Source: an uncultured Oscillospiraceae bacterium
GTDB lineage: Bacteria; Bacillota; Clostridia; Oscillospirales; Acutalibacteraceae
Direction of reading: 5' to 3'
DNA length: 64,000 nt
NCBI GenBank assembly: GCA_910587835.1
Contig: CAJUNQ010000016.1
Span: forward strand, 21,183 to 85,182
In this document: one piece after another, positions 32,270 to 40,347 of the stretch
How the letters are laid out: each line of letters begins with the position of its first letter
Numbering within the stretch: position 1 is the stretch's first letter
Notes under the pieces: model-generated
The model's database searches: none
Seen by the model: only the letters and a program-made list of their open reading frames with translations
What the model was told of the DNA's origin: nothing
Program-made: the position numbers and the translations under genes

Positions 32270-34427
32270 AAAAACATCCTGGCGCAAGCGGCTGGTCATT
32301 ATCATTGTGGTACTGGCGTTGCTGGCAGGAACCGGCACAGGCGCAGGCCTCTATCTGCGCTACCGGGGCGACCAGAAAACCGTTGAAGTGCTGCCCATGA
32401 CCAATGTCTCTACCACCTATTGGGGCGACCAGACCACCTGCTCCGGCAATATTGTCTCCGACTTTGTACAGGAGCTGTACCCGGACACCAGCAAAACCAT
32501 CAGCGAAATTTTTGTGCAGGAGGGGCAGGAGGTCAAGGTGGGCGACCCCCTTCTGCAATATGACCGCACCAGCCTGGAGCTGGATGTGGAGGCAAAGGAG
32601 ATTGCCGTAAAGCAGGCGGAGGTAAAGCTGGACGAGGCCAACCGCCAGCTGAAAAAGTATCAGAACACCAAGCCCTCCTCCAACAATGTGGTGGTGCCCA
32701 CCCGTAAGCCCACCCCCACCCCCAAGCCTACCCCAAAGCCCACGCCCACTCCCACCCCTACCCCGGAGCCTACCCCCGATGTCCCGGTCTACAAGCTGCT
32801 GACTGTGGACTCCCTGCCCTATAAAGGGTCCGGCACTACCAAAGACCCCTATGTGTTTTTGTGTGAGAACGGCTTTTCCATGACCCCCGGCTTCCTGCGG
32901 CTGCTGTGGGGGCTGGATGGGGCTACGCCTACGCCCGCGCCCACCCCTGCGCCAGAGCCCTCCTGGGAGCCAGACCCCACCCCCACCCCCACCGCTCCCC
33001 CCCAGCCCACAGAGGCCCCCACCCCGGAGCCGGAGCCTACCGACACGCCTGTCCCACCCGAGCCTGACCCCACAGACAGCCCCGCCTCCGACCCCGACCC
33101 CACCGCAGACCCGGGGCCGGAGGTCAGCGGCGTCAGCTCCCGCCGGTCCTACAGCTGGGAGCGTTACGCCCCCCCGCCGGAGGATGGCTACAGCCTTCCG
33201 CTGGCCTCTCCCTTTGCGGCGGTGTTTGAGGTGCGGGAGCACAACCACACCCAGGGCAAGCTGCTGTACTCCCTGACCCTGGACGGCACCCAGCTCTCCG
33301 TCAAGTTCGACCTGAGCGCGCTGCTACAGGGGGCGGTGGCTGTGGGCGACATCGCCGTTGGAAGCCGGCCTGTCAAGCCCCTGGTGCGGGCCGCGGCTAC
33401 CCCCACCCCCAACCCTGACAACTACAACCATATGGGCTATACCTCCGCTGACCTTAAAAAGCTGATTAAGGAAAAGAAGCAGGAGATCACCGGCCTAAAC
33501 CTGGACCTGAAGCAGGCCAAGCTGAACCTGGAAAAGTCCAAGCGTGCCCTGGCCAATTCCACGGTTACCAGCACTGTCGATGGCCAGGTGCGCAGCCTCA
33601 TCGACCTGGAGGCCGCTATGGCGGAAAGCAAGCCCTTTATGGTGGTCACCGGGGCTCAGCAATACTATGTGTCCGGCTCTCTCAGCGAGAACCTGCTGGG
33701 CAGCGTGGCCATTGGCGACCAGGTCTCCATCACCTGCTACGGCATGAACGGCATGTCCAGCTACACCGCTCAGATCGTGTCTATCTCCGACTACCCCATG
33801 GAGGGAGGCGGCTTCTACGGCTCCGGAAATCCCAACAGCTCCAACTACGAATTCTCCTCAGTGATTCTGGACCCGGACGACAGCATTCAGACCGGCAGCT
33901 ATGTGGAGATCAACATGAACGTCACCGGCGGCGAAGAGGCCCCGGGCGACGCCCTGTATCTGTACTCTCCCTATCTGCGGGAGGACGACGCCGGGTATTA
34001 TGTTCTCAAGGCCGGAACAGACAACCGGCTGGTCAAGCAGTATATTCAGGTGGGCAAATCCATCTGGGGCGGCGATTATTATGAGATCAAGTCCGGCCTG
34101 ACCCTCGAGGATTTTGTCGCTTTCCCCTACGGCTCTGACGCAAAGGAGGGGGTAAGGGTCCTGGTGGAGAACACCGAGGAGCCTCCCTTCCCCGAGGAGG
34201 ACGGCAGCGCCCCGGAGAACAGTGAAAGCAGCGGCCTGACAGACAGCAGCATTCCCGAGGGCGGCGAGGACAGCGGCCTGGAGGACGGGGATACGCCGGA
34301 GGGCGATGAGGACGGCAGCCTGGAAGACGGGGGCGAAGCCCTGCCGGACGGCGCTGTCATCACTGGCCGTGATGAAAACGGCACCTATTTTGAAACAGAA
34401 AACGGAGGTGGCGTGATCCTTGATTGA
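32262..34427 (+). CDS. HlyD/MacA-type export adaptor 2 with a domain inserted in the hairpin
   Basis: A 721-residue adaptor. A membrane helix (residues 10-31) is followed by the first barrel-sandwich half (ISEIFVQEGQEVKVGDPLLQYD) and the outgoing hairpin helix to about residue 130. The hairpin is then split by some 260 residues. These comprise a Pro/Thr-rich segment, a small globular piece at about 168-225 (YKLLTVDSLPYKGSG), a second Pro/Thr-rich segment, and a beta-rich piece at about 290-370 (SRRSYSWERYAPPPEDGYS). The return helix resumes near 395 (LKKLIKEKKQEITGLN), then STVDGQVRSL and the beta domains. The acidic tail resembles that of adaptor 1. The extended insert could span the thick cell wall. 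Function inferred, substrate unknown. Confidence 0.85.
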   Translation: MNKKTSWRKRLVIIIVVLALLAGTGTGAGLYLRYRGDQKTVEVLPMTNVSTTYWGDQTTCSGNIVSDFVQELYPDTSKTISEIFVQEGQEVKVGDPLLQYDRTSLELDVEAKEIAVKQAEVKLDEANRQLKKYQNTKPSSNNVVVPTRKPTPTPKPTPKPTPTPTPTPEPTPDVPVYKLLTVDSLPYKGSGTTKDPYVFLCENGFSMTPGFLRLLWGLDGATPTPAPTPAPEPSWEPDPTPTPTAPPQPTEAPTPEPEPTDTPVPPEPDPTDSPASDPDPTADPGPEVSGVSSRRSYSWERYAPPPEDGYSLPLASPFAAVFEVREHNHTQGKLLYSLTLDGTQLSVKFDLSALLQGAVAVGDIAVGSRPVKPLVRAAATPTPNPDNYNHMGYTSADLKKLIKEKKQEITGLNLDLKQAKLNLEKSKRALANSTVTSTVDGQVRSLIDLEAAMAESKPFMVVTGAQQYYVSGSLSENLLGSVAIGDQVSITCYGMNGMSSYTAQIVSISDYPMEGGGFYGSGNPNSSNYEFSSVILDPDDSIQTGSYVEINMNVTGGEEAPGDALYLYSPYLREDDAGYYVLKAGTDNRLVKQYIQVGKSIWGGDYYEIKSGLTLEDFVAFPYGSDAKEGVRVLVENTEEPPFPEEDGSAPENSESSGLTDSSIPEGGEDSGLEDGDTPEGDEDGSLEDGGEALPDGAVITGRDENGTYFETENGGGVILD

Positions 34428-35676
34428 GAATATCCGCTTGTCCTTTCAGGGCATCTGGGCGCATAAAATGCGGTCCTTTCTGACCATGCTGGGCATCATC
34501 ATCGGCATTGCCTCCATTATTTCCATTGTGTCCACCATCAAGGGCACAAACGAGCAGATCAAGCAAAACCTCATTGGCGCGGGCAACAATGTCACCCGCA
34601 TTCAGCTCTACCGCACCGACTACAACTACGTCTACGGCATGGACGAGGGCATCCCGGCGGGCATTCCCCAGGTCAGTCAGGCTACCTATGAGGAGATTCT
34701 TGCCCTGCCCAATGTAGACGCCGCCGCAGTGTACACCCGCCGGAGCTACACCAATTACTCCTTCTACTATGGCAACACCGAGCTCTCCGGCTGTCCTGTA
34801 TACGGGGTGGACAACAGCTATTTTTCCACCTGCGGCTACTCTGTCAAAGAGGGCCGGATGTTTGTGCCCAATGACTTCACCGAGCTGCGCCATGTGGCGG
34901 TCATAGACTCCAACACCGCCAAAACCCTGTTTCAGGGCGACGCGCCCATTGGAAAGACCATTGAGTATAACGGCGTGGCCCTGGTGGTGGTGGGCGTGGT
35001 AGAGATGGACATCAAATTTGAGCCTGTCATCAACTCCATTGAGGAGTATTATACCTATATGGGCAGCAAAAAAAGCGGGGCCATCTTTCTGCCCAACGTC
35101 ATCTGGCCCTCCATGTTTGCCTACGACGAGCCCGAGGAGGTGGCGGTGCGGGTCAGCTACACCGAGGCCATGTCCAAGGTGGGCAAGGATGTGGCGGACC
35201 TTTTAAACACCTACAACACCAACACCAACATTGTCTATCAGGCGGAGGACACCCTGAAGCAGGCAAAGGAGCTGCAGGACCTGAGCAACGCCACCAACCA
35301 GCAGCTGGTGTGGATTGCCAGCATCTCCCTGCTGGTGGGCGGCATCGGCGTGATGAACATCATGCTGGTCTCGGTGACAGAGCGCACCCGGGAAATCGGC
35401 CTGAAAAAGGCCATTGGGGCCAAAAAAAGCCGCATTCTCTGGCAGTTTTTGACTGAGGCTGCCCTGCTCACCAGCCTGGGCGGTCTGTTGGGGGTGGGCG
35501 TGGGCATTGGCCTGGCAGAGCTCATCTCCCACATTGCAGAGACGCCGGTGGCCATCAGTGTGCCAGCCATCCTGTTCGGCGTGCTGTTCTCTATGGTGAT
35601 CGGCATCATCTTCGGGCTCATGCCCTCGGTGAAAGCCGCCAACCTGAACCCCATCGACGCACTGCGCCACGAATAA
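34420..35676 (+). CDS. MacB-like FtsX-family ABC permease
   Basis: A 418-residue permease with the four-helix MacB topology: one helix at residues 20-40 (FLTMLGIIIGIASIISIVST), a large extracytoplasmic MacB-PCD domain at about 45-275, then three helices in the C-terminal FtsX domain. The conserved GGIGVMNIMLVSVTERTREIGLKKAIGA links the helices to the ATPase. It begins with TTG, overlapping the previous stop; GGAGGTGG is about 9 bases upstream. With the two adaptors and ATPase it forms a mechanotransmission-type exporter, probably for a peptide or drug. Confidence 0.9.
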   Translation: MIENIRLSFQGIWAHKMRSFLTMLGIIIGIASIISIVSTIKGTNEQIKQNLIGAGNNVTRIQLYRTDYNYVYGMDEGIPAGIPQVSQATYEEILALPNVDAAAVYTRRSYTNYSFYYGNTELSGCPVYGVDNSYFSTCGYSVKEGRMFVPNDFTELRHVAVIDSNTAKTLFQGDAPIGKTIEYNGVALVVVGVVEMDIKFEPVINSIEEYYTYMGSKKSGAIFLPNVIWPSMFAYDEPEEVAVRVSYTEAMSKVGKDVADLLNTYNTNTNIVYQAEDTLKQAKELQDLSNATNQQLVWIASISLLVGGIGVMNIMLVSVTERTREIGLKKAIGAKKSRILWQFLTEAALLTSLGGLLGVGVGIGLAELISHIAETPVAISVPAILFGVLFSMVIGIIFGLMPSVKAANLNPIDALRHE

Positions 35677-35689
35677 TTCTTTCGCAAGC

Positions 35690-35724
35690 AAAGAGCCGGC
35701 CAACATGGGCGGCTCTTTTATTTT
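35690..35724 (+). terminator. Terminator of the export operon
   Basis: AAAGAGCC (35690-35697) pairs with GGCTCTTT (35711-35718), followed by TATTTTG. Confidence 0.75.
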
Positions 35725-36225
35725 GTGTAAGCCCACAGTCCTCAAGGCCGCGCCCCTCCCGCTTATGTAATTACGCGCAAAAACAGCTCCTCCTCACCGT
35801 GTCAACGCCAAAAATACAGCGAAACCGGCCCTCCCCCTCTGCATCCCCATTTTTCCGCCGACATAGCCAGACCGTAGTTCCCGCAGACATCCACGCTTCC
35901 AACCCTACCGGCTTCCCGCAAAAGCTTTTAACCCCTCGCTTCAAGTCGCAAAAAAACATATCCCTCTCAGAAAGAAACAGAAAACCCGGCAAGGTCCCGC
36001 AACAAAGTCAGCGGCAAAACCTGACAAGTCCTAAAACAAAATCAACTGACCAGATTTCCCCCATAGTATAAAACAAACCGCCTCCTTCGCAGCGCAATGG
36101 GACAGCCTGCCACGCTCCATCCTTTCTCTCCTCTTACATCCCCCTGATTTTCACGGGAATCACCGCTTGGACATATAGTAGAAATGGGGGAATCCCCCCG
36201 GTTTCGATATTGAAACGGGAGATGA
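35725..36225. other. 500-base gene-free region before feoA
   Basis: No coding region could be supported on either strand. The segment 35900-36070 is richer in A than its surroundings. Close to feoA there is a GGGGG/CCCCC inverted repeat (36186-36199) and a second inverted repeat GGTTTC/GAAAC (36200-36216) whose end overlaps the feoA ribosome site. A weak -10-like TATAGT lies near 36173. The strong promoter of feoAB was not identified. Confidence 0.5.
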
Positions 36226-36537
36226 ATGCGTATGGAGATCAATCATGAGCCCGGCCTGGCTGGGCTTTCGGCCCTGGCGCGGGGCGAACGGGCCATTGTG
36301 CAGGCCCTGACTGTGCAGGGGCCCATGCGCCGCCGCCTGCAGGACCTGGGCCTGGTGGCGGGCACACAGGTGGAATGTCTGGGGGCAGGCCCCCTGGGCA
36401 GCCCCTGCGCCTATCTGGTGCGGGGGGCGGTGATTGCTCTGCGCCGCCAGGACGCGGATGGGGTTCTCACCAGCCCCGGGGAGCAGCCCGCCCCGGCAGG
36501 GCTGCTTGGGGAGGCGCTGGATCATGGGGCTGTCTAG
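36226..36537 (+). CDS. feoA: Ferrous iron transport protein FeoA
   Basis: A 103-residue protein with an SH3-like FeoA domain: ALARGERAIVQAL, RRRLQDLGLVAGTQVECLG and a C-terminal YLVRGAVIALRRQDA. It is thought to bind and tune FeoB. The ATG at 36226 sits 4 bases after GGGAG; another ATG two codons later is possible. It overlaps feoB by 14 bases. A candidate RNA hairpin covers its ribosome site. Confidence 0.88.
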   Translation: MRMEINHEPGLAGLSALARGERAIVQALTVQGPMRRRLQDLGLVAGTQVECLGAGPLGSPCAYLVRGAVIALRRQDADGVLTSPGEQPAPAGLLGEALDHGAV

Positions 36538-38647
36538 AGAATCCACTGGCGGGGGCGCGGTGAGCAAGCCCCTGGTCATTCAAAAGCGCCGCCCTGAAGA
36601 CCGGGTGGTGGCTCTGGCCGGCAACCCCAACGTAGGCAAGAGCACCGTGTTCAACGCCCTCACAAAAATGCACCAGCACACCGGAAACTGGCCCGGCAAA
36701 ACCGTTGCCACCGCCCAGGGCAGCTGCCGCCACAAGGGCCGGGGCTATGTGCTGGTAGACCTGCCCGGCTGCTACTCCCTCCAGGCCCGCTCTGCCGAGG
36801 AGGAGGCTGCCCGTGACTTCCTCTGCTTTGGGGGGGCCGACTGCGCGGTGGTGGTCTGCGACGCCACCTGCTTAGAGCGCAACCTGAATCTCGTGCTGCA
36901 GGTGCTGGAAATCACCCCCCGGACCGTGGTGTGCGTCAATCTGCTGGACGAGGCCCGGCGCAAAGGGGTCTCGGTTGACCTGGAAAAGCTCTCGCAGCTG
37001 CTGGGGGTACCTGTGGTAGGCGCTGCCGCCCGGGAGGGCCAGGGCCTCTCCCAGCTGATGGACGCCCTGGACGCTCTGTGCCAGGGAGAACCCACCCAGC
37101 CCCACTCCCCCCCGGTTCCCTATGGCGTACAGGCCGAGAAGGCCCTGCAAGCCCTAACCCCTGCCGCCGTCCGGCTGGCAAAGGGAAGGCTGCCCCCCCG
37201 CTGGCTGGCAGCCCAGCTGGCAGGCGGGGCCAGCCTGAGCAGCTCTCTCATCCAGGCTCTGGGCACAGACCCCCGGGAAGACCCAGAGGTCCAGGCAACG
37301 CTCAACGCCCTGCCGGACCGGCAGGCCTTGGGAGACGAAATGGCCGTCCAGACCGTGAAGCGGGGAGAATCCATTGCCCGCCAGGCCACAGAAAACGCCT
37401 CCGGCGGCTACAGTCCTCGGGACCGCCGCCTGGACCGGCTTCTCACCAGCCCCCTCACCGGCTTTCCGGTGATGCTGCTGATGCTGCTGGGCATTTTCTG
37501 GCTGACCATCGCCGGGGCCAACCTGCCCTCTCAATATCTCAGTCAGGGCCTGTTCTGGCTGGGCGACCGGCTGGGCGAGGGGCTGGCCGCTCTGGGCTCT
37601 CCCCCCTGGCTCACCGGGCTGCTGTGCGACGGCATGTACAAAACCCTGGCCTGGGTAACTGCGGTCATGCTGCCGCCTATGGCCATCTTCTTCCCCCTGT
37701 TCACCCTGTTAGAGGACCTGGGCTATCTGCCCCGGGTCGCCTTTAATCTGGACCGCTGCTTTCAGTGCTGCGGGGCCTGCGGCAAACAGGCCCTGACCAC
37801 CTGCATGGGCTTTGGCTGCAATGCCGCCGGGGTCGTGGGCTGCCGCATCATCGACTCTCCCAGAGAGCGGCTCATTGCCATGCTCACCAACTCCTTTGTA
37901 CCCTGCAACGGGCGGCTGCCCATGCTCATCTCACTCATCACCATGTTCTTTGTTGGCGCCGCCGGAGGGCTGGGCAGCTCCGTGCTGTCCGCGGCCCTGC
38001 TGGTAGCGGTCATCGGCCTGGGGCTGCTCATGACATTGGCGGCCTCCAAGCTGCTGTCGGCAACGGTGCTCAAGGGCGTCCCCAGCTCCTTCACCCTGGA
38101 GCTCCCCCCCTACCGCCGGCCTCAGGTGGGCAAGGTCATCGTGCGCTCCATCTTCGACCGCACCCTGTTTGTCCTGGGCCGGGCCGTGTCTGTGGCTGCG
38201 CCGGCCGGGCTGGTGATCTGGCTGCTGGCCAATGTGCAGGTGTCGGGCAGCTCCCTGCTCAGCCACTGCGCCGGGTTTTTAGACCCCTTCGCCCGACTGT
38301 TCGGCATGGACGGGGTGATTCTGCTGGCGTTCATTCTGGGCCTGCCAGCCAACGAAATCGTCATCCCGCTGATGGTAATGGCCTATCTCTCCCAGGGGAG
38401 CCTGGTGGAAATGTCCGACCTGGCCGCCCTGCGCACCCTGCTCACCGACAACGGCTGGACCTGGGTAACAGCCCTGTGCGTCACCGTCTTCTCGCTGATG
38501 CACTGGCCCTGCTCCACCACCTGCCTGACCATCCGCAAGGAGAGCCAGAGCTGGAAATGGACCGCTCTGGCCGCCGCGCTGCCTACAGCCTGCGGCCTGG
38601 GGGTCTGCTTCCTCCTCAACGGAGTCTGCCGCCTGCTGGGCTGCTGA
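36524..38647 (+). CDS. feoB: Ferrous iron transporter FeoB
   Basis: A 707-residue Fe(II) uptake protein. The N-terminal G domain has GNPNVGKST (G1), VDLPGCYS (G3) and NLLDEA (G4). A helical GDI-like region follows at about 170-290, then membrane helices with the duplicated Gate motifs. The family hallmark GFGCNAAGVVGCRIIDSPRERLI is split around residue 430, and CNGRLPML lies near residue 460. A cysteine-rich segment (DRCFQCCGACGKQ) precedes it. The ATG at 36524 follows GGGGAGG and overlaps feoA. No feoC was found. Uptake of ferrous iron fits an anaerobe. Confidence 0.93.
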   Translation: MGLSRESTGGGAVSKPLVIQKRRPEDRVVALAGNPNVGKSTVFNALTKMHQHTGNWPGKTVATAQGSCRHKGRGYVLVDLPGCYSLQARSAEEEAARDFLCFGGADCAVVVCDATCLERNLNLVLQVLEITPRTVVCVNLLDEARRKGVSVDLEKLSQLLGVPVVGAAAREGQGLSQLMDALDALCQGEPTQPHSPPVPYGVQAEKALQALTPAAVRLAKGRLPPRWLAAQLAGGASLSSSLIQALGTDPREDPEVQATLNALPDRQALGDEMAVQTVKRGESIARQATENASGGYSPRDRRLDRLLTSPLTGFPVMLLMLLGIFWLTIAGANLPSQYLSQGLFWLGDRLGEGLAALGSPPWLTGLLCDGMYKTLAWVTAVMLPPMAIFFPLFTLLEDLGYLPRVAFNLDRCFQCCGACGKQALTTCMGFGCNAAGVVGCRIIDSPRERLIAMLTNSFVPCNGRLPMLISLITMFFVGAAGGLGSSVLSAALLVAVIGLGLLMTLAASKLLSATVLKGVPSSFTLELPPYRRPQVGKVIVRSIFDRTLFVLGRAVSVAAPAGLVIWLLANVQVSGSSLLSHCAGFLDPFARLFGMDGVILLAFILGLPANEIVIPLMVMAYLSQGSLVEMSDLAALRTLLTDNGWTWVTALCVTVFSLMHWPCSTTCLTIRKESQSWKWTALAAALPTACGLGVCFLLNGVCRLLGC

Positions 38648-38677
38648 CCCCCACCAGTCTGCGCACCCCGGCACAAC

Positions 38678-38781
38678 CAACGCCAGACTTGCCCCTCCAA
38701 CATCTAACTCAGCCCAGTCAACCTCTGACTTAGCCCAACCAACACCTGACTTGGTTCAGCCAACGTCCGGCTTCATGCAAC
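38678..38781 (+). repeat. Five-unit 21-bp degenerate tandem repeat
   Basis: Five units starting at 38678, 38698, 38719, 38740 and 38761, with a pattern close to CAACACCTGACTTAGCCCAA. The first unit is 20 bases, the rest 21. The units differ at several positions. It lies between feoB and the terminator of the opposite operon and is not in a supported gene. Confidence 0.75.
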
Positions 38782-38862
38782 AGCCGCAGCCATTACCAGA
38801 GGATGGGCAAACCCACACCGATAAATGCTCAGCAAGCCCTACCCATTCCCCGGCCCCAATAA

Positions 38863-38903
38863 GCAAAAAAAGCCTGCGTCCCGAAACAACGCAGGCTTTT
38901 GCT
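38863..38903 (-). terminator. Terminator of the M50-scp-rluB operon
   Basis: AAAGCCTGCGT/ACGCAGGCTTT, an 11-base stem (38869-38879 with 38889-38899), followed by TTTTGC on the minus strand. It lies just beyond the small membrane protein gene, and also has T on the plus side. Confidence 0.85.
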
Positions 38904-38919
38904 ATGTCTGAGCCTAGCC

Positions 38920-39189
38920 CTAAAACTCCGCCAGCCAATATTCTCGAATACGGGCCACCTGAGACACGCCAATCGCCGTCCTACGGCACAGCTCCCGGGC
39001 AGAGGGCGGCAGCGCCGTCTCGCTCAAAGGCGGCGGCTCTGCCACAGTCAGCGCCGGCAACGGTCCGGCCACCGGGGCCTCCACCCAATAGACCTCTATG
39101 GTCTCGTTATAATGAAGACCCAGCCGCACCACACAATAGACCAGCAAAAACAGGCACGCAAACAGCAGGCCCCTGCTGTCACGCCTCAC
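38920..39189 (-). CDS. Small membrane protein of unknown function, 89 aa
   Basis: A short ORF that is easy to miss. It starts with GTG at 39189, 10 bases after GGGGAGG, and overlaps the end of rluB. It has one hydrophobic segment right after a basic start (RRDSRGLLFACLFLLVYCVV) and then about 65 soluble residues with a proline-rich middle, ending REYWLAEF. It ends just before the operon terminator, so it is probably the last gene of the rluB transcript. I do not recognise a family. Alternatively it is a chance frame, but the ribosome site, overlap and terminator placement argue for a gene. Confidence 0.6.
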   Translation of the reverse strand: MRRDSRGLLFACLFLLVYCVVRLGLHYNETIEVYWVEAPVAGPLPALTVAEPPPLSETALPPSARELCRRTAIGVSQVARIREYWLAEF

Positions 39190-39940
39190 GGGCCGTCCGG
39201 CCTCCCCTTGCACCGGACTTCTTGGCCTCAGCCAGCAAGCCCTTCACTTCCTCCTTGGTCAGCTGGCGGTATTTGCCCTGGGGCAGCATTCCCAGCCGCA
39301 CCGGCCCCACGGCAATGCGCTTCAGCCGGGCCACCTCCAGGCCCAAAGCCTCGCACATCCGTCGAATCTCCCGGTTGCGCCCCTCATAAAGCACAATCTC
39401 CACCACCACGCGCCCAGGCTGCTGTTCCAATACCCGGGCCTTGGCCGGCGCTGTCCTGCGCCCGTCCAGCAAAATGCCTGTGCTGATTTTCAGCAGCTGG
39501 TCCTCCGTAATCCCCGGCCGCACTGTCACCCGATAGGTTTTTGCCACATGGGTACTGGGGTGGGCCACCGCATGGGCAAAAGCCCCGTCGTTGGTCATCA
39601 GCAGCAGCCCCTCCGAGTCCTTGTCCAGCCGCCCCACCGGGTACACCCGCTGAGAAAGCTCCTCTACCAGCTGGGCCACGCACCTACGTCCCCGCTCGTC
39701 CTCCATGGTGGTGACAAAGCCCCGGGGCTTGTGCAGGGCCAGATAGACCTTTTCCGCCGTCCTGTCCAGACGCCGGCCGTCCACCGCCACCACATCCCTG
39801 CCAGGCAGCGCGCTGTCCCCCAGCCCGGCGGTACGGCCGTTCACGGTGACACGCCCGTCCTTAATCAGCTGCTCCGCCTTCCGCCGGGAGGCCAGTCCTG
39901 CCTGCGCCAGTATTTTCTGCAATCTGACTCGTTCCGCCAC
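39179..39940 (-). CDS. rluB: 23S rRNA pseudouridine synthase, RluB/RsuA family
   Basis: A 253-residue enzyme converting a uridine in rRNA to pseudouridine. An N-terminal S4 RNA-binding domain (RLQKILAQAGLASRRKAEQLI) is followed by the catalytic core with HKPRGFVTT, the catalytic Asp in YPVGRLDKDSEGLLL, and the family motif EGRNREIRRM. In Bacillus and Clostridia rluB (ypuL) lies in the scpA-scpB-dacB region, and the same neighbourhood is kept here apart from an inserted GH127 gene and repeat element A upstream. Confidence 0.92.
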   Translation of the reverse strand: MAERVRLQKILAQAGLASRRKAEQLIKDGRVTVNGRTAGLGDSALPGRDVVAVDGRRLDRTAEKVYLALHKPRGFVTTMEDERGRRCVAQLVEELSQRVYPVGRLDKDSEGLLLMTNDGAFAHAVAHPSTHVAKTYRVTVRPGITEDQLLKISTGILLDGRRTAPAKARVLEQQPGRVVVEIVLYEGRNREIRRMCEALGLEVARLKRIAVGPVRLGMLPQGKYRQLTKEEVKGLLAEAKKSGARGGRTAREA

Positions 39941-40065
39941 AGCCCTTCCCCTTTCAACCCAGTAATAAAGTGAATTTTATTTTCTGCCCAATCAACCCAA
40001 AGTCCTGAACAAGAAAAATTCATTTAAACATGTACAGGCAACAGGCTCAAAGAATGCCTTTCCCC

Positions 40066-40230
40066 TAGGGCTTGTTTGAAAATAGAGAAAATGCCGGATT
40101 TTTGGTCCAAAGGAGGCGATTTCAAGGAGAAAACCGCAAGTCAATCTCGCGATTGACGAGGATTTTCGACGCAGAAAGCGACTGCTTTGGGGCAAAAAGA
40201 CGGTGTTTTCGATTTTTCAAACGAGCCCTA
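40066..40230. repeat. Foldback repeat element A, 165 bp
   Basis: Terminal inverted repeats of about 30 bases (TAGGGCTTGTTTGAAAAT at the left, TAGGGCTCGTTTGAAAAA read from the right). An inner stem pairs 40099-40112 with 40185-40198. A core hairpin GTCAATC/GATTGAC with loop TCGC lies at 40140-40157. Element B at 52800 is the same length and aligns end to end in the opposite orientation. It lies upstream of rluB, in the otherwise gene-free stretch 39941-40347. Confidence 0.9.
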
Positions 40231-40347
40231 ATAACAGCCTGGTTTTACCCCTCAATCCTGCCGCATTATTTTCGTGTCCGACTTTGCCAACAGACCCCCG
40301 GTCAACGTAAAAAACTCTCATCCCGTATTGGTGATAAATACAGACTC

